A stretch of DNA of 64,000 bases, from contig NZ_LMPP01000001.1 of assembly GCF_001423885.1 (NCBI RefSeq), positions 969,543 to 1,033,542 on the forward strand, in the 5' to 3' direction. A model generated the notes under the pieces. The model saw only the letters and a program-made list of their open reading frames with translations. It ran no database searches and had not been told where the DNA came from. The position numbers were made by a program, and so were the translations under genes. Origin of the DNA: Rathayibacter sp. Leaf185 (GTDB taxonomy: Bacteria > Actinomycetota > Actinomycetes > Actinomycetales > Microbacteriaceae). This document shows, piece after piece, positions 43,551 to 50,515 of this stretch. Each line of letters starts with the position of its first letter. Position 1 is the first letter of the stretch.

Positions 43551-45086
43551 TCAGGCGAGGCGTTCGAGGAGCGCGGTGCCGCGCGGATCGATGTCGTCGT
43601 GCTCGAACTCGGCGACCACGCGGCCGCCCGCCATGACGAGCACGCGGTCGCACATCATCGCCTCCGATATCTCGGAGCTCGCGATGATCACGGTCCCGCC
43701 CGAGGCGGCGAAGGCTCGGAGGAGCTCGTACATGTCCTCCTTCGCGCCGACGTCGACACCGCGGGTCGGCTCGTCGCAGACGAGCAGCGAGGAGGAGCGC
43801 ACGAGCCAGCGGGCGAGGATGCCCTTCTGCTGCGTGCCTCCGCTCAGGGTCTTCATCGACTGGTTGACGCTCGAGACCTTCATCCCGAGCCGGTCGATCA
43901 TGTCGAGGGCCACCCGGCGCTCGCGCCTGGTGTCGATGACGGAGAAGCGGCTGAACATCGGCATGCTCGCGAGCGTGATGTTCGCGGCGACGCCCAGGTC
44001 GGGCACGAAGCCCTGCGCCTTGCGGTCCTGGGGCAGCAGTCCGATCCCGTGGCGGATGGCGTCCCGCGGCGACGAGAAGCCGACCTTCTCCCCCGCGACC
44101 GTCATCCGGCCCGAGGTCTTCCTGCGGGCGCCGGCGAGCAGGCCCGCCAGCTCCGACTGACCGCTGCCGATGAGACCCGCGATGCCGAGGACCTCGCCGC
44201 GGCGGAGCTCGAACGAGACGTCCTCGACCCGGCCCTCCTCGCACAGGCCCGAGACCGAGAGCAGGACCTCGTCGCCTCCGCCGGAGCCCAGCCGGGGGCT
44301 GCGCTCCCCACGGAGGGCGGCGTCGGCGATCGAGCCCTCGAGGCTCTTGCCGATCATCGCCGTGACGACCTCCGCCGGCGTGCTGTCGGCCGTCGCCATG
44401 CTCGCCGCGGCGACGCCGTCGCGCAGGACCGTCACCGCGTCGCAGAGCGAGTAGACCTCGTCCATCCGGTGCGAGATGAAGATCAACGTGACGCCCTCGG
44501 CCGCGAGCTTGCGCAGCACGGTGAAGAGCTTCAGAACATCGGGTCGCGGGAGGGTCGAGGTCGGCTCGTCGAGCAGCAGCACCCGCGCGTTCTTGCGGAG
44601 GGCCTTCGCGAGCTCGACCGCCTGCTGCTCGGCGACCGAGAAGCTCGAGACGGGCAGGCGCACGTCGAGGTCGAAGCCGACCCTGGCGAGCGCCGTGCGG
44701 GCCTCGGCGTTCATCCGCGCCCAGTCGACCCGCCCCGCCGTCAGCGGCAGCTGTCCGAGGAAGATGTTCTCGGCCACCGTCAGCGACGGCACGAGGCTGA
44801 GCTCCTGGTAGATCGTGTGGATGCCCGCGGCCTGCGCGTCGGCGGGATCGCGGAACCGCTGGGCGACTCCGTCGAGCGAGATGGCCCCGGCGTCGGGGGT
44901 CTCGGCGCCGGAGATCATCTTGACGAGCGTCGACTTGCCCGCTCCGTTCTGACCCGCCAGAGCATGGATGCTCCCGCGCCTCACCGCGAAGCTGACTCCT
45001 TTGAGGGCACTGACCCCGGGGTAGCTCTTGGTGATCCCCTCGAGGAGGAGCTCGACCGGACGGTCGTCGACGGGTGCGGTGCTCAC
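43551..45086 (-). CDS. Ribose-type sugar ABC transporter ATPase
   Basis: A 511-residue duplicated ATPase (RbsA/MglA type). The N-half has 'GQNGAGKST', 'FSVAEQQAVELAKAL' and 'VLLLDEPTS'; the C-half has the degenerate P-loop 'GLIGSGQSE', 'LSGGTQQKGILARWL' and 'CDEPTRGVDVG'. GTG 45086 overlaps the binding-protein stop (GTGA), so the start is firm. Confidence 0.9.
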   Translation of the reverse strand: MSTAPVDDRPVELLLEGITKSYPGVSALKGVSFAVRRGSIHALAGQNGAGKSTLVKMISGAETPDAGAISLDGVAQRFRDPADAQAAGIHTIYQELSLVPSLTVAENIFLGQLPLTAGRVDWARMNAEARTALARVGFDLDVRLPVSSFSVAEQQAVELAKALRKNARVLLLDEPTSTLPRPDVLKLFTVLRKLAAEGVTLIFISHRMDEVYSLCDAVTVLRDGVAAASMATADSTPAEVVTAMIGKSLEGSIADAALRGERSPRLGSGGGDEVLLSVSGLCEEGRVEDVSFELRRGEVLGIAGLIGSGQSELAGLLAGARRKTSGRMTVAGEKVGFSSPRDAIRHGIGLLPQDRKAQGFVPDLGVAANITLASMPMFSRFSVIDTRRERRVALDMIDRLGMKVSSVNQSMKTLSGGTQQKGILARWLVRSSSLLVCDEPTRGVDVGAKEDMYELLRAFAASGGTVIIASSEISEAMMCDRVLVMAGGRVVAEFEHDDIDPRGTALLERLA

Positions 45087-46162
45087 TCGTCGTCCGTGGC
45101 GCGCACGTAGGTGTCCTCGGCGATGTAGTACTCGGAGGCGTTCGCCGGCGTCACGACGGTCGTGTCGATGTAGAGGGTCTTGTCGGGGCAGGCTCCGGTG
45201 TCGCCGTTGTAGGCGGCGACCGCCATGCGCACGGCCTCGGCACCCTGGTCCCACGGCTGGTTGGAGGCGGTCGCGATCAGCGGACCGGTCGGGTCGTCGA
45301 CCATCTGCTTGACCGAGACCATGCCTCCGTCGTAGCTCGCCAGGAGCACGTCGGGGCCCCACAGGCCCGCCTGCTGCAGACCCTGGATGACCCCGCCGTT
45401 CATGACGTCGCTCATGCTGTAGACGATGTTGAGGTCGGGATTCGCGGTCGCCGCGTCGCGGATCGGGTCGAGCGCCTTGTCGGGCTTCCACTCGCCGTAC
45501 TTCGTGTCGAGGTAGGTCACCTCGACGTCGGGGTGCTCGGCCATGACGGCGTCGAAGCCCTCCTTGAAGCCGTTGAAGCGCAGGTCGCTGAGCACGTCTC
45601 CCGGGAATCCACCGATGCCGACGATCTTCACGGGCTTGTCGCCGAAGCGCTCGAGCGCCTGGTTCGCCGCCTCGGTGCCGGCGAGCGATCCGGTGTACTC
45701 CTGGTCCTCGGCGACGTAGCAGAACATGTCCGGCACGAGGGAGGCGTCGAGGCTCGAGTTGACGGTGACCAGCGGGATCCCGGCGTCGGCCAGGGAGGCG
45801 ACCGAGGGGCCCACGCCGATCGGATCGTTGGGGTTCATGATGACGACGTCGACGTTCTTGGTCTCGAGGGTCTGCACGTCGGAGTTCTGACGGACGGTGT
45901 CGCCGTTGGCATCGAGCAGCTGGATCGTGGCGCCCAGCTTGTCGGCCTCGGCCTGGCCGCCCTCGACGAGGGTCTTCCACCAGTCGCTGCCGCTGATGCC
46001 GCGCTGACTCCAGCCGATGACGAGGCCCTCGCCGCTCGCCTTGTCCTCGGAGGAGACGGCGGTGCCGGCGCGGCACCCGGTGAGGGCGAAGGCGGCGGTG
46101 ACGAGGAGGGTGGTGCCGACGAGCAGTCGTCGTCGGGTACGGGTGTTCTCGCGCATGATCAT
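45083..46162 (-). CDS. Sugar ABC transporter substrate-binding lipoprotein
   Basis: A 359-residue RbsB-like lipoprotein. The basic start 'RENTRTRRRLLVG' and a hydrophobic stretch end in the lipobox LTGC, then a type I periplasmic-binding fold follows: 'WSQRGISGSDWWKTLVEGG', 'VVIMNPNDPIGVG', 'NPDLNIVYSMSDVMNGG'. The ligand is a sugar or polyol-like compound, not identifiable further. ATG 46162 has AAGAAG about 15 bp upstream; in-frame GTG 46171 and ATG 46156 are alternatives. Confidence 0.88.
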   Translation of the reverse strand: MIMRENTRTRRRLLVGTTLLVTAAFALTGCRAGTAVSSEDKASGEGLVIGWSQRGISGSDWWKTLVEGGQAEADKLGATIQLLDANGDTVRQNSDVQTLETKNVDVVIMNPNDPIGVGPSVASLADAGIPLVTVNSSLDASLVPDMFCYVAEDQEYTGSLAGTEAANQALERFGDKPVKIVGIGGFPGDVLSDLRFNGFKEGFDAVMAEHPDVEVTYLDTKYGEWKPDKALDPIRDAATANPDLNIVYSMSDVMNGGVIQGLQQAGLWGPDVLLASYDGGMVSVKQMVDDPTGPLIATASNQPWDQGAEAVRMAVAAYNGDTGACPDKTLYIDTTVVTPANASEYYIAEDTYVRATDDE

Positions 46163-46207
46163 GGGTTCCACTTCTTTGTGAGAGTGATCGGGAGTCCTGG
46201 GGGTGGT

Positions 46208-46240
46208 ACCCGGGCCGCCGGAGAGAGCGGCGGCCCGGGT
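46208..46240 (-). terminator. Intercistronic hairpin between the amidase and binding-protein genes
   Basis: ACCCGGGCCGCCG (46208-46220) and its exact complement (46228-46240) form a 13-bp stem with a 7-nt loop. There is no U-tract, so it probably sets the ratio of the two products rather than ending transcription fully. Confidence 0.6.
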
Positions 46241-46272
46241 GTTCGTGCGCGGCTGCGCCGCGGTCGGGGGAG

Positions 46273-47421
46273 CTAGACGTTCGAGTCCTGGAGCTGCAGG
46301 GTCTCCTCATCGGCCTGCAGCTCGCTCGCGGCGGGGACGTCGATCGCCGTGAACACACCGCGCTCGATGAGCAGGTCGATGTTCCGCTGGCGCGTGGCGC
46401 GCTCGCGGTCGAGCCAGCCGGTCTCGGGCGGAGCGTCGAGGTACTGGTTCTTCGGGTAGATCGGCTTCGCGTAGATCGCCGCGTACTGCTCGGTGCGGAG
46501 GTCCTTGAAGCCGTTGAAGACGCCGTTCGACTGGCGGGCGCGGCGCAGGGCGTCGATGTCGATCACGGTGCTGACGAAGCTGTCGCCCGGGGTCAGTCCC
46601 TCCTGCTTGACGATGACCTTGCCCTTGTGGTCGACGATCATCGACTGGCCGCCGAAGAGGTCGTTGAGCACGCCGTCGGGGCCGAGCTCGGGGCCGAGGT
46701 TCGGCGCGACCACGATCGCGTTGTTGAACATCGCGTGGGCGCGGTTCTGCACCTCCCACATCCCGTTCATCGTCTGCGGCTCGATGAGCGTGGCTCGGAT
46801 GATGACCTCCGCGCCGTTCATGGCCAGGCCGCGGGCGATCTCGGGGTACGCGCCCTCGTGGCAGATCACGTAGCCGATGTTGCCGATGTCGGGCGTCTTG
46901 GCGACGGGGTAGATCGCCTCGAGCGCGTCTCCGCCGCCCTTCTTCTCGACCCACTCGTCCCAGAGGTCGTGCGGGTTGGTGGTTCCGAGGGTGCCGCCCT
47001 CGAAGCCGTCGCTCGTCGCCTTCGCGCGGCGGTACACGACCTCGCCCGAGGGGTCGATCATGAACGCGACGTTGAAGTAGCGCCCGGGGAAGTCGTCGTC
47101 GGCGACGAGGTAGAGCTCGCCGGCGATGTAGGTGTTCAGCTCGCGGGCAGCCTTCGCGAGCTCGTCGGTCTCGGGTCCGGGGATGGTGCGCGCGAACTTC
47201 TTCTCCGCGTCGCGGTCGCCCGCCTTGAAGGCCATGTGCATGCCCTGGATCGCCATCTCGGGGATCACCACGAGCTTCACGGGGTAGCCCTCGGTCGAGG
47301 CCATGCCGACAGCGGTGCGCATGAAGCCGATGATGCGCTTCGTGTTGCGGACCGCGTCCTCCGGCTCGACGATCGGGATCTGCAGGGGCGAGAGGGCAAC
47401 GACGGTGTACGGCTCAGTCAC
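46273..47421 (-). CDS. Nitrilase-superfamily amidase
   Basis: A 382-residue carbon-nitrogen hydrolase. The catalytic triad is visible: E55 ('VVIPEMAIQG'), K134 ('RRAKATS') and C187 ('VICHEGAYPE'). The Cys region matches aliphatic amidase/formamidase relatives. It hydrolyses an amide or carbamoyl group. GTG 47421 follows AAGGAG at good spacing. An upstream ATG 47580 with an AAGGCGAGG site would add 53 residues unrelated to the family. It is the first gene of the sugar-importer operon, so the imported sugar may carry an amide, or the amidase may prepare a glycosylamide. Inference only. Confidence 0.85.
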   Translation of the reverse strand: MTEPYTVVALSPLQIPIVEPEDAVRNTKRIIGFMRTAVGMASTEGYPVKLVVIPEMAIQGMHMAFKAGDRDAEKKFARTIPGPETDELAKAARELNTYIAGELYLVADDDFPGRYFNVAFMIDPSGEVVYRRAKATSDGFEGGTLGTTNPHDLWDEWVEKKGGGDALEAIYPVAKTPDIGNIGYVICHEGAYPEIARGLAMNGAEVIIRATLIEPQTMNGMWEVQNRAHAMFNNAIVVAPNLGPELGPDGVLNDLFGGQSMIVDHKGKVIVKQEGLTPGDSFVSTVIDIDALRRARQSNGVFNGFKDLRTEQYAAIYAKPIYPKNQYLDAPPETGWLDRERATRQRNIDLLIERGVFTAIDVPAASELQADEETLQLQDSNV

Positions 47422-47453
47422 GTCAACTCCTTTGTTGTGAGGTGGATGTGGCG

Positions 47454-47481
47454 ATGTTAGCGCACTATCAGCACGATGCAA
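47454..47481 (-). promoter_or_regulatory. Promoter and LacI-type operator of the amidase-ABC-GMC operon
   Basis: On the minus strand, TTGCAT (47481-47476) and TAACAT (47459-47454) are 16 bp apart. The plus-strand sequence TGTTAGCGCACTATCA (47455-47470) is a quasi-palindrome of the LacI type overlapping the -10. The same ten bases GTTAGCGCAC recur at 47622-47631. Confidence 0.55.
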
Positions 47482-47683
47482 CAGGACCCTGAGGATTGGC
47501 CTCTGCGAGCGCTCAGCGACGCCGCACGCCCCACCTGTGGGCCCGATAGTGGATTTGAACAGGTAATCTCTTTGGGGCATGAGCCTCGCCTTGGGATTCA
47601 GCGAAGAACTGTCGCTCCTGAGTTAGCGCACCATTGCGGCCAGCGCCGCCTGCCGCAGGGCCTCCCCGGGCGCGCTCCTGGTG
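47482..47683. other. Upstream region with a second operator-like site
   Basis: No gene is supported here. It contains a second GTTAGCGCAC at 47622-47631, whose start is 166 bp from the first (47456-47465), a distance compatible with looping. It also holds an open leftward frame joined to the amidase, starting at ATG 47580. Confidence 0.4.
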
Positions 47684-48577
47684 CTAGCCGGGGCGGCGAG
47701 GGATCCAGCAGCGCACCCGATCGCGGTAGCGGCGGAAGGAGTCGCCGAAGCGCGCCTCGAGGTCGGCCTCCTCGAGCGGGCGGACGGCGTAGTTCCACAT
47801 CAGCGAGCCGAGCAGCGCGTAGACCACGACCAGCCACGACGACAGCAGCAGGCCGACCGCGACCCCCTGGCTGATCCCCGCGACCGCCATTGGGTTGCGC
47901 ACCCAGCGGTAGGGGCCGGCGATCACGAGCCGGTTCGGCATGGCGATCGGCAGGGGCGTGCCGTCGCCGAGCAGCGACATCGACAGCGCCGACCAGAGTC
48001 CGAGGGCGCTCGCCAGCACGAGCAGCGCCAGGCCGGCCGGCCACGCGATCGGCGGGAACGGGACCGTGACCGCCCAGCGCGCCTCCAGGACCGCGATCAC
48101 GACGGGGAGGACGACGAGTGCGCCGCCCCAGAACACGACGATCTGCCCGAGAGTGGCGGCGAGGTGCACGAGGGGGCGACGACCGGAGGAGGCGACCCGG
48201 AACGCGAAGGGACCGGAGGCGATCCAGCGGGTGGGGATGCGGCCGAGCACGAGGAGGCAGAGGGCGGCGACCGAGCCGCAGGACGCGGCGAGCATGGCGA
48301 GGACGCCCCAGCCCGCCTCCGCGGTGACGGTCGCGTAGACGGCGAGCGCTGCGGTGACGAGGAGAGTCCAGCCGGTCGCGAGCCGGGCTGCCCAGCGCAC
48401 GCCCGCGGCGGCGAGGGCGGAGGCGCCGACGAACAGCGGGAGGTCGAGCGCAGCGATCGGGAGCGGGTCGAGCGAGCCGAGGGTCGCGGTGCGCACGAGC
48501 GGGACGAGGGCCACCCCGATCCACCAGGCGGCGCCGCCGAGGGCCTGCGCGGCGAAGTACGTGCGCCCCCACTGCAT
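47684..48577 (-). CDS. Isoprenylcysteine-methyltransferase-like membrane protein
   Basis: A 297-residue membrane protein with about seven helices. The C-terminal part 'VIAGPYRWVRNPMAVAGISQG', a conserved Glu-rich 'PLEEADLEARFGDSFRRYRDRVRCWIPR', and the position after the last helices match the PEMT/ICMT methyltransferase fold, which binds S-adenosyl-methionine at that end. The substrate is unknown. The upstream region is divergent from the third LacI gene and contains two palindromes. Confidence 0.78.
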   Translation of the reverse strand: MQWGRTYFAAQALGGAAWWIGVALVPLVRTATLGSLDPLPIAALDLPLFVGASALAAAGVRWAARLATGWTLLVTAALAVYATVTAEAGWGVLAMLAASCGSVAALCLLVLGRIPTRWIASGPFAFRVASSGRRPLVHLAATLGQIVVFWGGALVVLPVVIAVLEARWAVTVPFPPIAWPAGLALLVLASALGLWSALSMSLLGDGTPLPIAMPNRLVIAGPYRWVRNPMAVAGISQGVAVGLLLSSWLVVVYALLGSLMWNYAVRPLEEADLEARFGDSFRRYRDRVRCWIPRRPG

Positions 48578-48625
48578 GGCTGCGACGGTACACGGCCGCG
48601 CGCGGGTCGCTCGCCGGGCCGCGAC

Positions 48626-48673
48626 TCCTCAGGAGTTGCGGTAGTCGCGTCCGATTACCGCAACTTCTGAGGA
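48626..48673. repeat. Palindromic element with GTTGCGGTA core
   Basis: TCCTCAGGAGTTGCGGTA (48626-48643) pairs with TACCGCAACTTCTGAGGA (48656-48673): 18 bp, one G-U-type mismatch, 12-nt loop. It lies between divergent genes. Its core aligns with the next element with two compensatory base-pair changes. Confidence 0.85.
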
Positions 48674-48702
48674 ACGGCGGGGCGGAGCGAGCGTCGGACG
48701 TA

Positions 48703-48759
48703 CGAGAGTCCAGGAGTTGTCGTACTGGGACGCCGAGTACGACAACTCCTGGACTCTCG
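48703..48759. repeat. Perfect 24-bp palindromic element, AGTTGTCGTACT core
   Basis: Arms 48703-48726 and 48736-48759 are exact complements around a 9-nt loop (GGGACGCCG). The core is GAGTTGTCGTACT. It is in the divergent region 110 bp before the third LacI gene. Confidence 0.9.
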
Positions 48760-48771
48760 CGGCGGGGAGCG

Positions 48772-48833
48772 GCGTTGACTGCGCTGTCAATACGTGGTCT
48801 ACTCCTTGCACGGCGCGTTGACTGCGCTGTCAA
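48772..48833 (+). promoter_or_regulatory. Two identical 19-bp operators of the third LacI gene
   Basis: GCGTTGACTGCGCTGTCAA occurs at 48772-48790 and exactly again at 48815-48833, 43 bp apart (about four turns). Each contains the TTGAC/GTCAA inverted half-sites. They lie 38-99 bp before GTG 48871 and probably mediate autorepression and control of the GH42 locus. Confidence 0.7.
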
Positions 48834-48870
48834 GCCGCGAACGGCGCATCGAGCGAAGGAGCTGGATCCA

Positions 48871-49953
48871 GTGGACGCACACCACGCACCGCCCGCAGAC
48901 CCCGCCCGCCGCGTCTCGATGGCCGACGTCGCCCGCGTCGCCGGCGTGAGCCAGAAGACCGTGTCGCGCGTCGTCAACGCCGAGGCGCACGTCTCGCCCG
49001 CCATCGCCGACCGCGTCACCGCCGCGATCCGCTCGCTCGGGTTCCGCCCCAACGCCGCCGCCCGCACACTCGCCTCGCAGCGCAGCCGGAGGATCGGCAT
49101 GGTCACGATGGGCACGTCGCTGTACGGCCCGTCCGCGATCCTCGACGGCGTCGAGCACGCCTCCCGGGCCGCCGGCTACTTCCTCAGCGTCGTCCGCACG
49201 CTCGAGAACAGCGGCAGCGAGCTGCAGACCGCCGTCGACACGCTGCTCGACCAGGGCGTCGACGGCATCATCCTCTCGGAGCCGGTCGACTTCGGGCACC
49301 CGCAGCTGCGCATCCCCGCGGGCGTGACCGTGCTCAGCTTCGATCACCCGAGCGAGAACCACCGCCCCGAGGAGCTCGTCGTCGGCACCGACGAGGCCGG
49401 AGCGGCCCGCAGCGCGACCGAGCACCTCCTCGCCCTCGGCCACGAGACCGTCTGGCACATCGCCGGCGCGAGCACCTGGTCGGCCACCCGCCGCCGCATC
49501 GACGGCTGGCGCGCCGCGCTCGCCGACGCCGATGCGGCCGAGCCGCCCGTGCTGAGCGGCGACTGGAGCCCGCGCTCGGGCGCCGAGGCGATGGCGTCGA
49601 TCCTGCACCGCCCCGACGTCACCGCCGTGTTCGCCGCCAACGACCAGATGGCGGTCGGCGCGATCCATGCCGCCGAGGCCGCCGGTCTGCGCGTCCCCGG
49701 CGACATCAGCGTCGTCGGGTTCGACGACGACCCCCTCTCGGAGTTCCTGCACACTCCCCTCACCACGGTGAAGCAGGACTTCGCCGAGGTCACCCGGATC
49801 GCCATGCACCGCATGATCCGCACGCTCGACGGCCACGCGCCCGCCGACCGCCACCGCTCCGTCCCCGCCCAGCTGATCGTCCGCGCCTCCTCAGGCCCGG
49901 CGAGCGCCGCGCGGGCCTCGGTGCGGCCCGCCCCTCCGACACCCGTCCCCTAG
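48871..49953 (+). CDS. LacI-family transcriptional regulator (third of three)
   Basis: A 360-residue repressor with helix-turn-helix 'MADVARVAGVSQKTVSRVVN' at residue 17, hinge 'AARTLAS', core 'FAANDQMAVG' and 'VVGFDDDPLSEFLHTPLTTVKQDF'. GTG 48871 has GAAGGAG at nine bases. It heads a lactose-type locus with GH42 behind it. A proline/alanine tail closes it. It should bind the twin operators just upstream. Confidence 0.88.
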   Translation: MDAHHAPPADPARRVSMADVARVAGVSQKTVSRVVNAEAHVSPAIADRVTAAIRSLGFRPNAAARTLASQRSRRIGMVTMGTSLYGPSAILDGVEHASRAAGYFLSVVRTLENSGSELQTAVDTLLDQGVDGIILSEPVDFGHPQLRIPAGVTVLSFDHPSENHRPEELVVGTDEAGAARSATEHLLALGHETVWHIAGASTWSATRRRIDGWRAALADADAAEPPVLSGDWSPRSGAEAMASILHRPDVTAVFAANDQMAVGAIHAAEAAGLRVPGDISVVGFDDDPLSEFLHTPLTTVKQDFAEVTRIAMHRMIRTLDGHAPADRHRSVPAQLIVRASSGPASAARASVRPAPPTPVP

Positions 49954-50056
49954 GCACACCCCACGGAGGCGTCCGCCTCCCGCGCCCGATCCCCGCGGCA
50001 CCGCGGTCCTTCCGGCGCGCCCTCACGCGACCCCGCCCCCTCCCCGAGGAGTACCC

Positions 50057-50469
50057 ATGCACCCCCTCTCACCCGCGCTCTCGCGACGCGGGCTGCTCCG
50101 CCTCGGCGCCGCGGCCGGCGGATCGGCGGCCCTCGCCTCCCTCCTCGCCGCGTGCTCGACCACCGGCCCGCAGGCCGCGCTCACCAGCGGAGCCGTCGAC
50201 CTCTCGTTCTGGACCCACGACGACGGCTACGTGACGTTCTTCACCGAGGCCCTCCCGCTCGCCGACGAGCGCACCGCCTTCGCCCGCTCTCGGACTCGTC
50301 GCAGTACACGCTGCCGCTGGGGCTCAACATCCTGTTCGCCTCGGAGAACCGCTCGTACGACCTCGTCCTGGCCGGTGCGGTGCTGGCCTCGGTTCCGACC
50401 ATCCTGGTCTTCTTCCTGCTGCGCAAGCAGCTGCTCGACGGGCTCACCGCGGGCGCCGTCAAGGGCTGA
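50057..50469 (+). pseudogene. Chimeric stump: binding-protein start joined to permease end
   Basis: Reading from ATG 50057, about 75 residues are the N-terminus of a sugar-binding lipoprotein: 'RRGLLRLGAAAGG' then the lipobox LAAC and 'VDLSFWTHDDGYVTFFTEALP'. At about 50288, in a different frame, the sequence becomes the last 60 residues of a MalG-type permease: 'QYTLPLGLNILFASENRSYD', then 'LVFFLLRKQLLDGLTAGAVKG' to TGA 50469. The rest of the binding protein, the first permease and most of the second are missing. A multi-kilobase deletion between the two sites is the simplest reading. The frames do not match, so no useful product is expected. Confidence 0.82.
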
Positions 50470-50515
50470 CGCCCTCCTCCTCTCCCTCTTTCCTGAACGC
50501 GTCTGAAAGGCGACC

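Noticed and set aside
47422-47580. Longer amidase starting at ATG 47580
   Set aside because: The extra 53 residues resemble no nitrilase and would cross the promoter/operator, whereas GTG 47421 has an ideal AAGGAG and gives the normal family start.
47540-47600. tRNA-like fragment (GGATTTGAAC resembles a reversed T-loop)
   Set aside because: The flanking bases do not form a T-stem, and no anticodon or acceptor arm can be built around it.
48626-48759. Reading the two palindromes here as ordinary terminators
   Set aside because: They lie between divergent genes, so neither follows a gene end, and neither has a T-tract.
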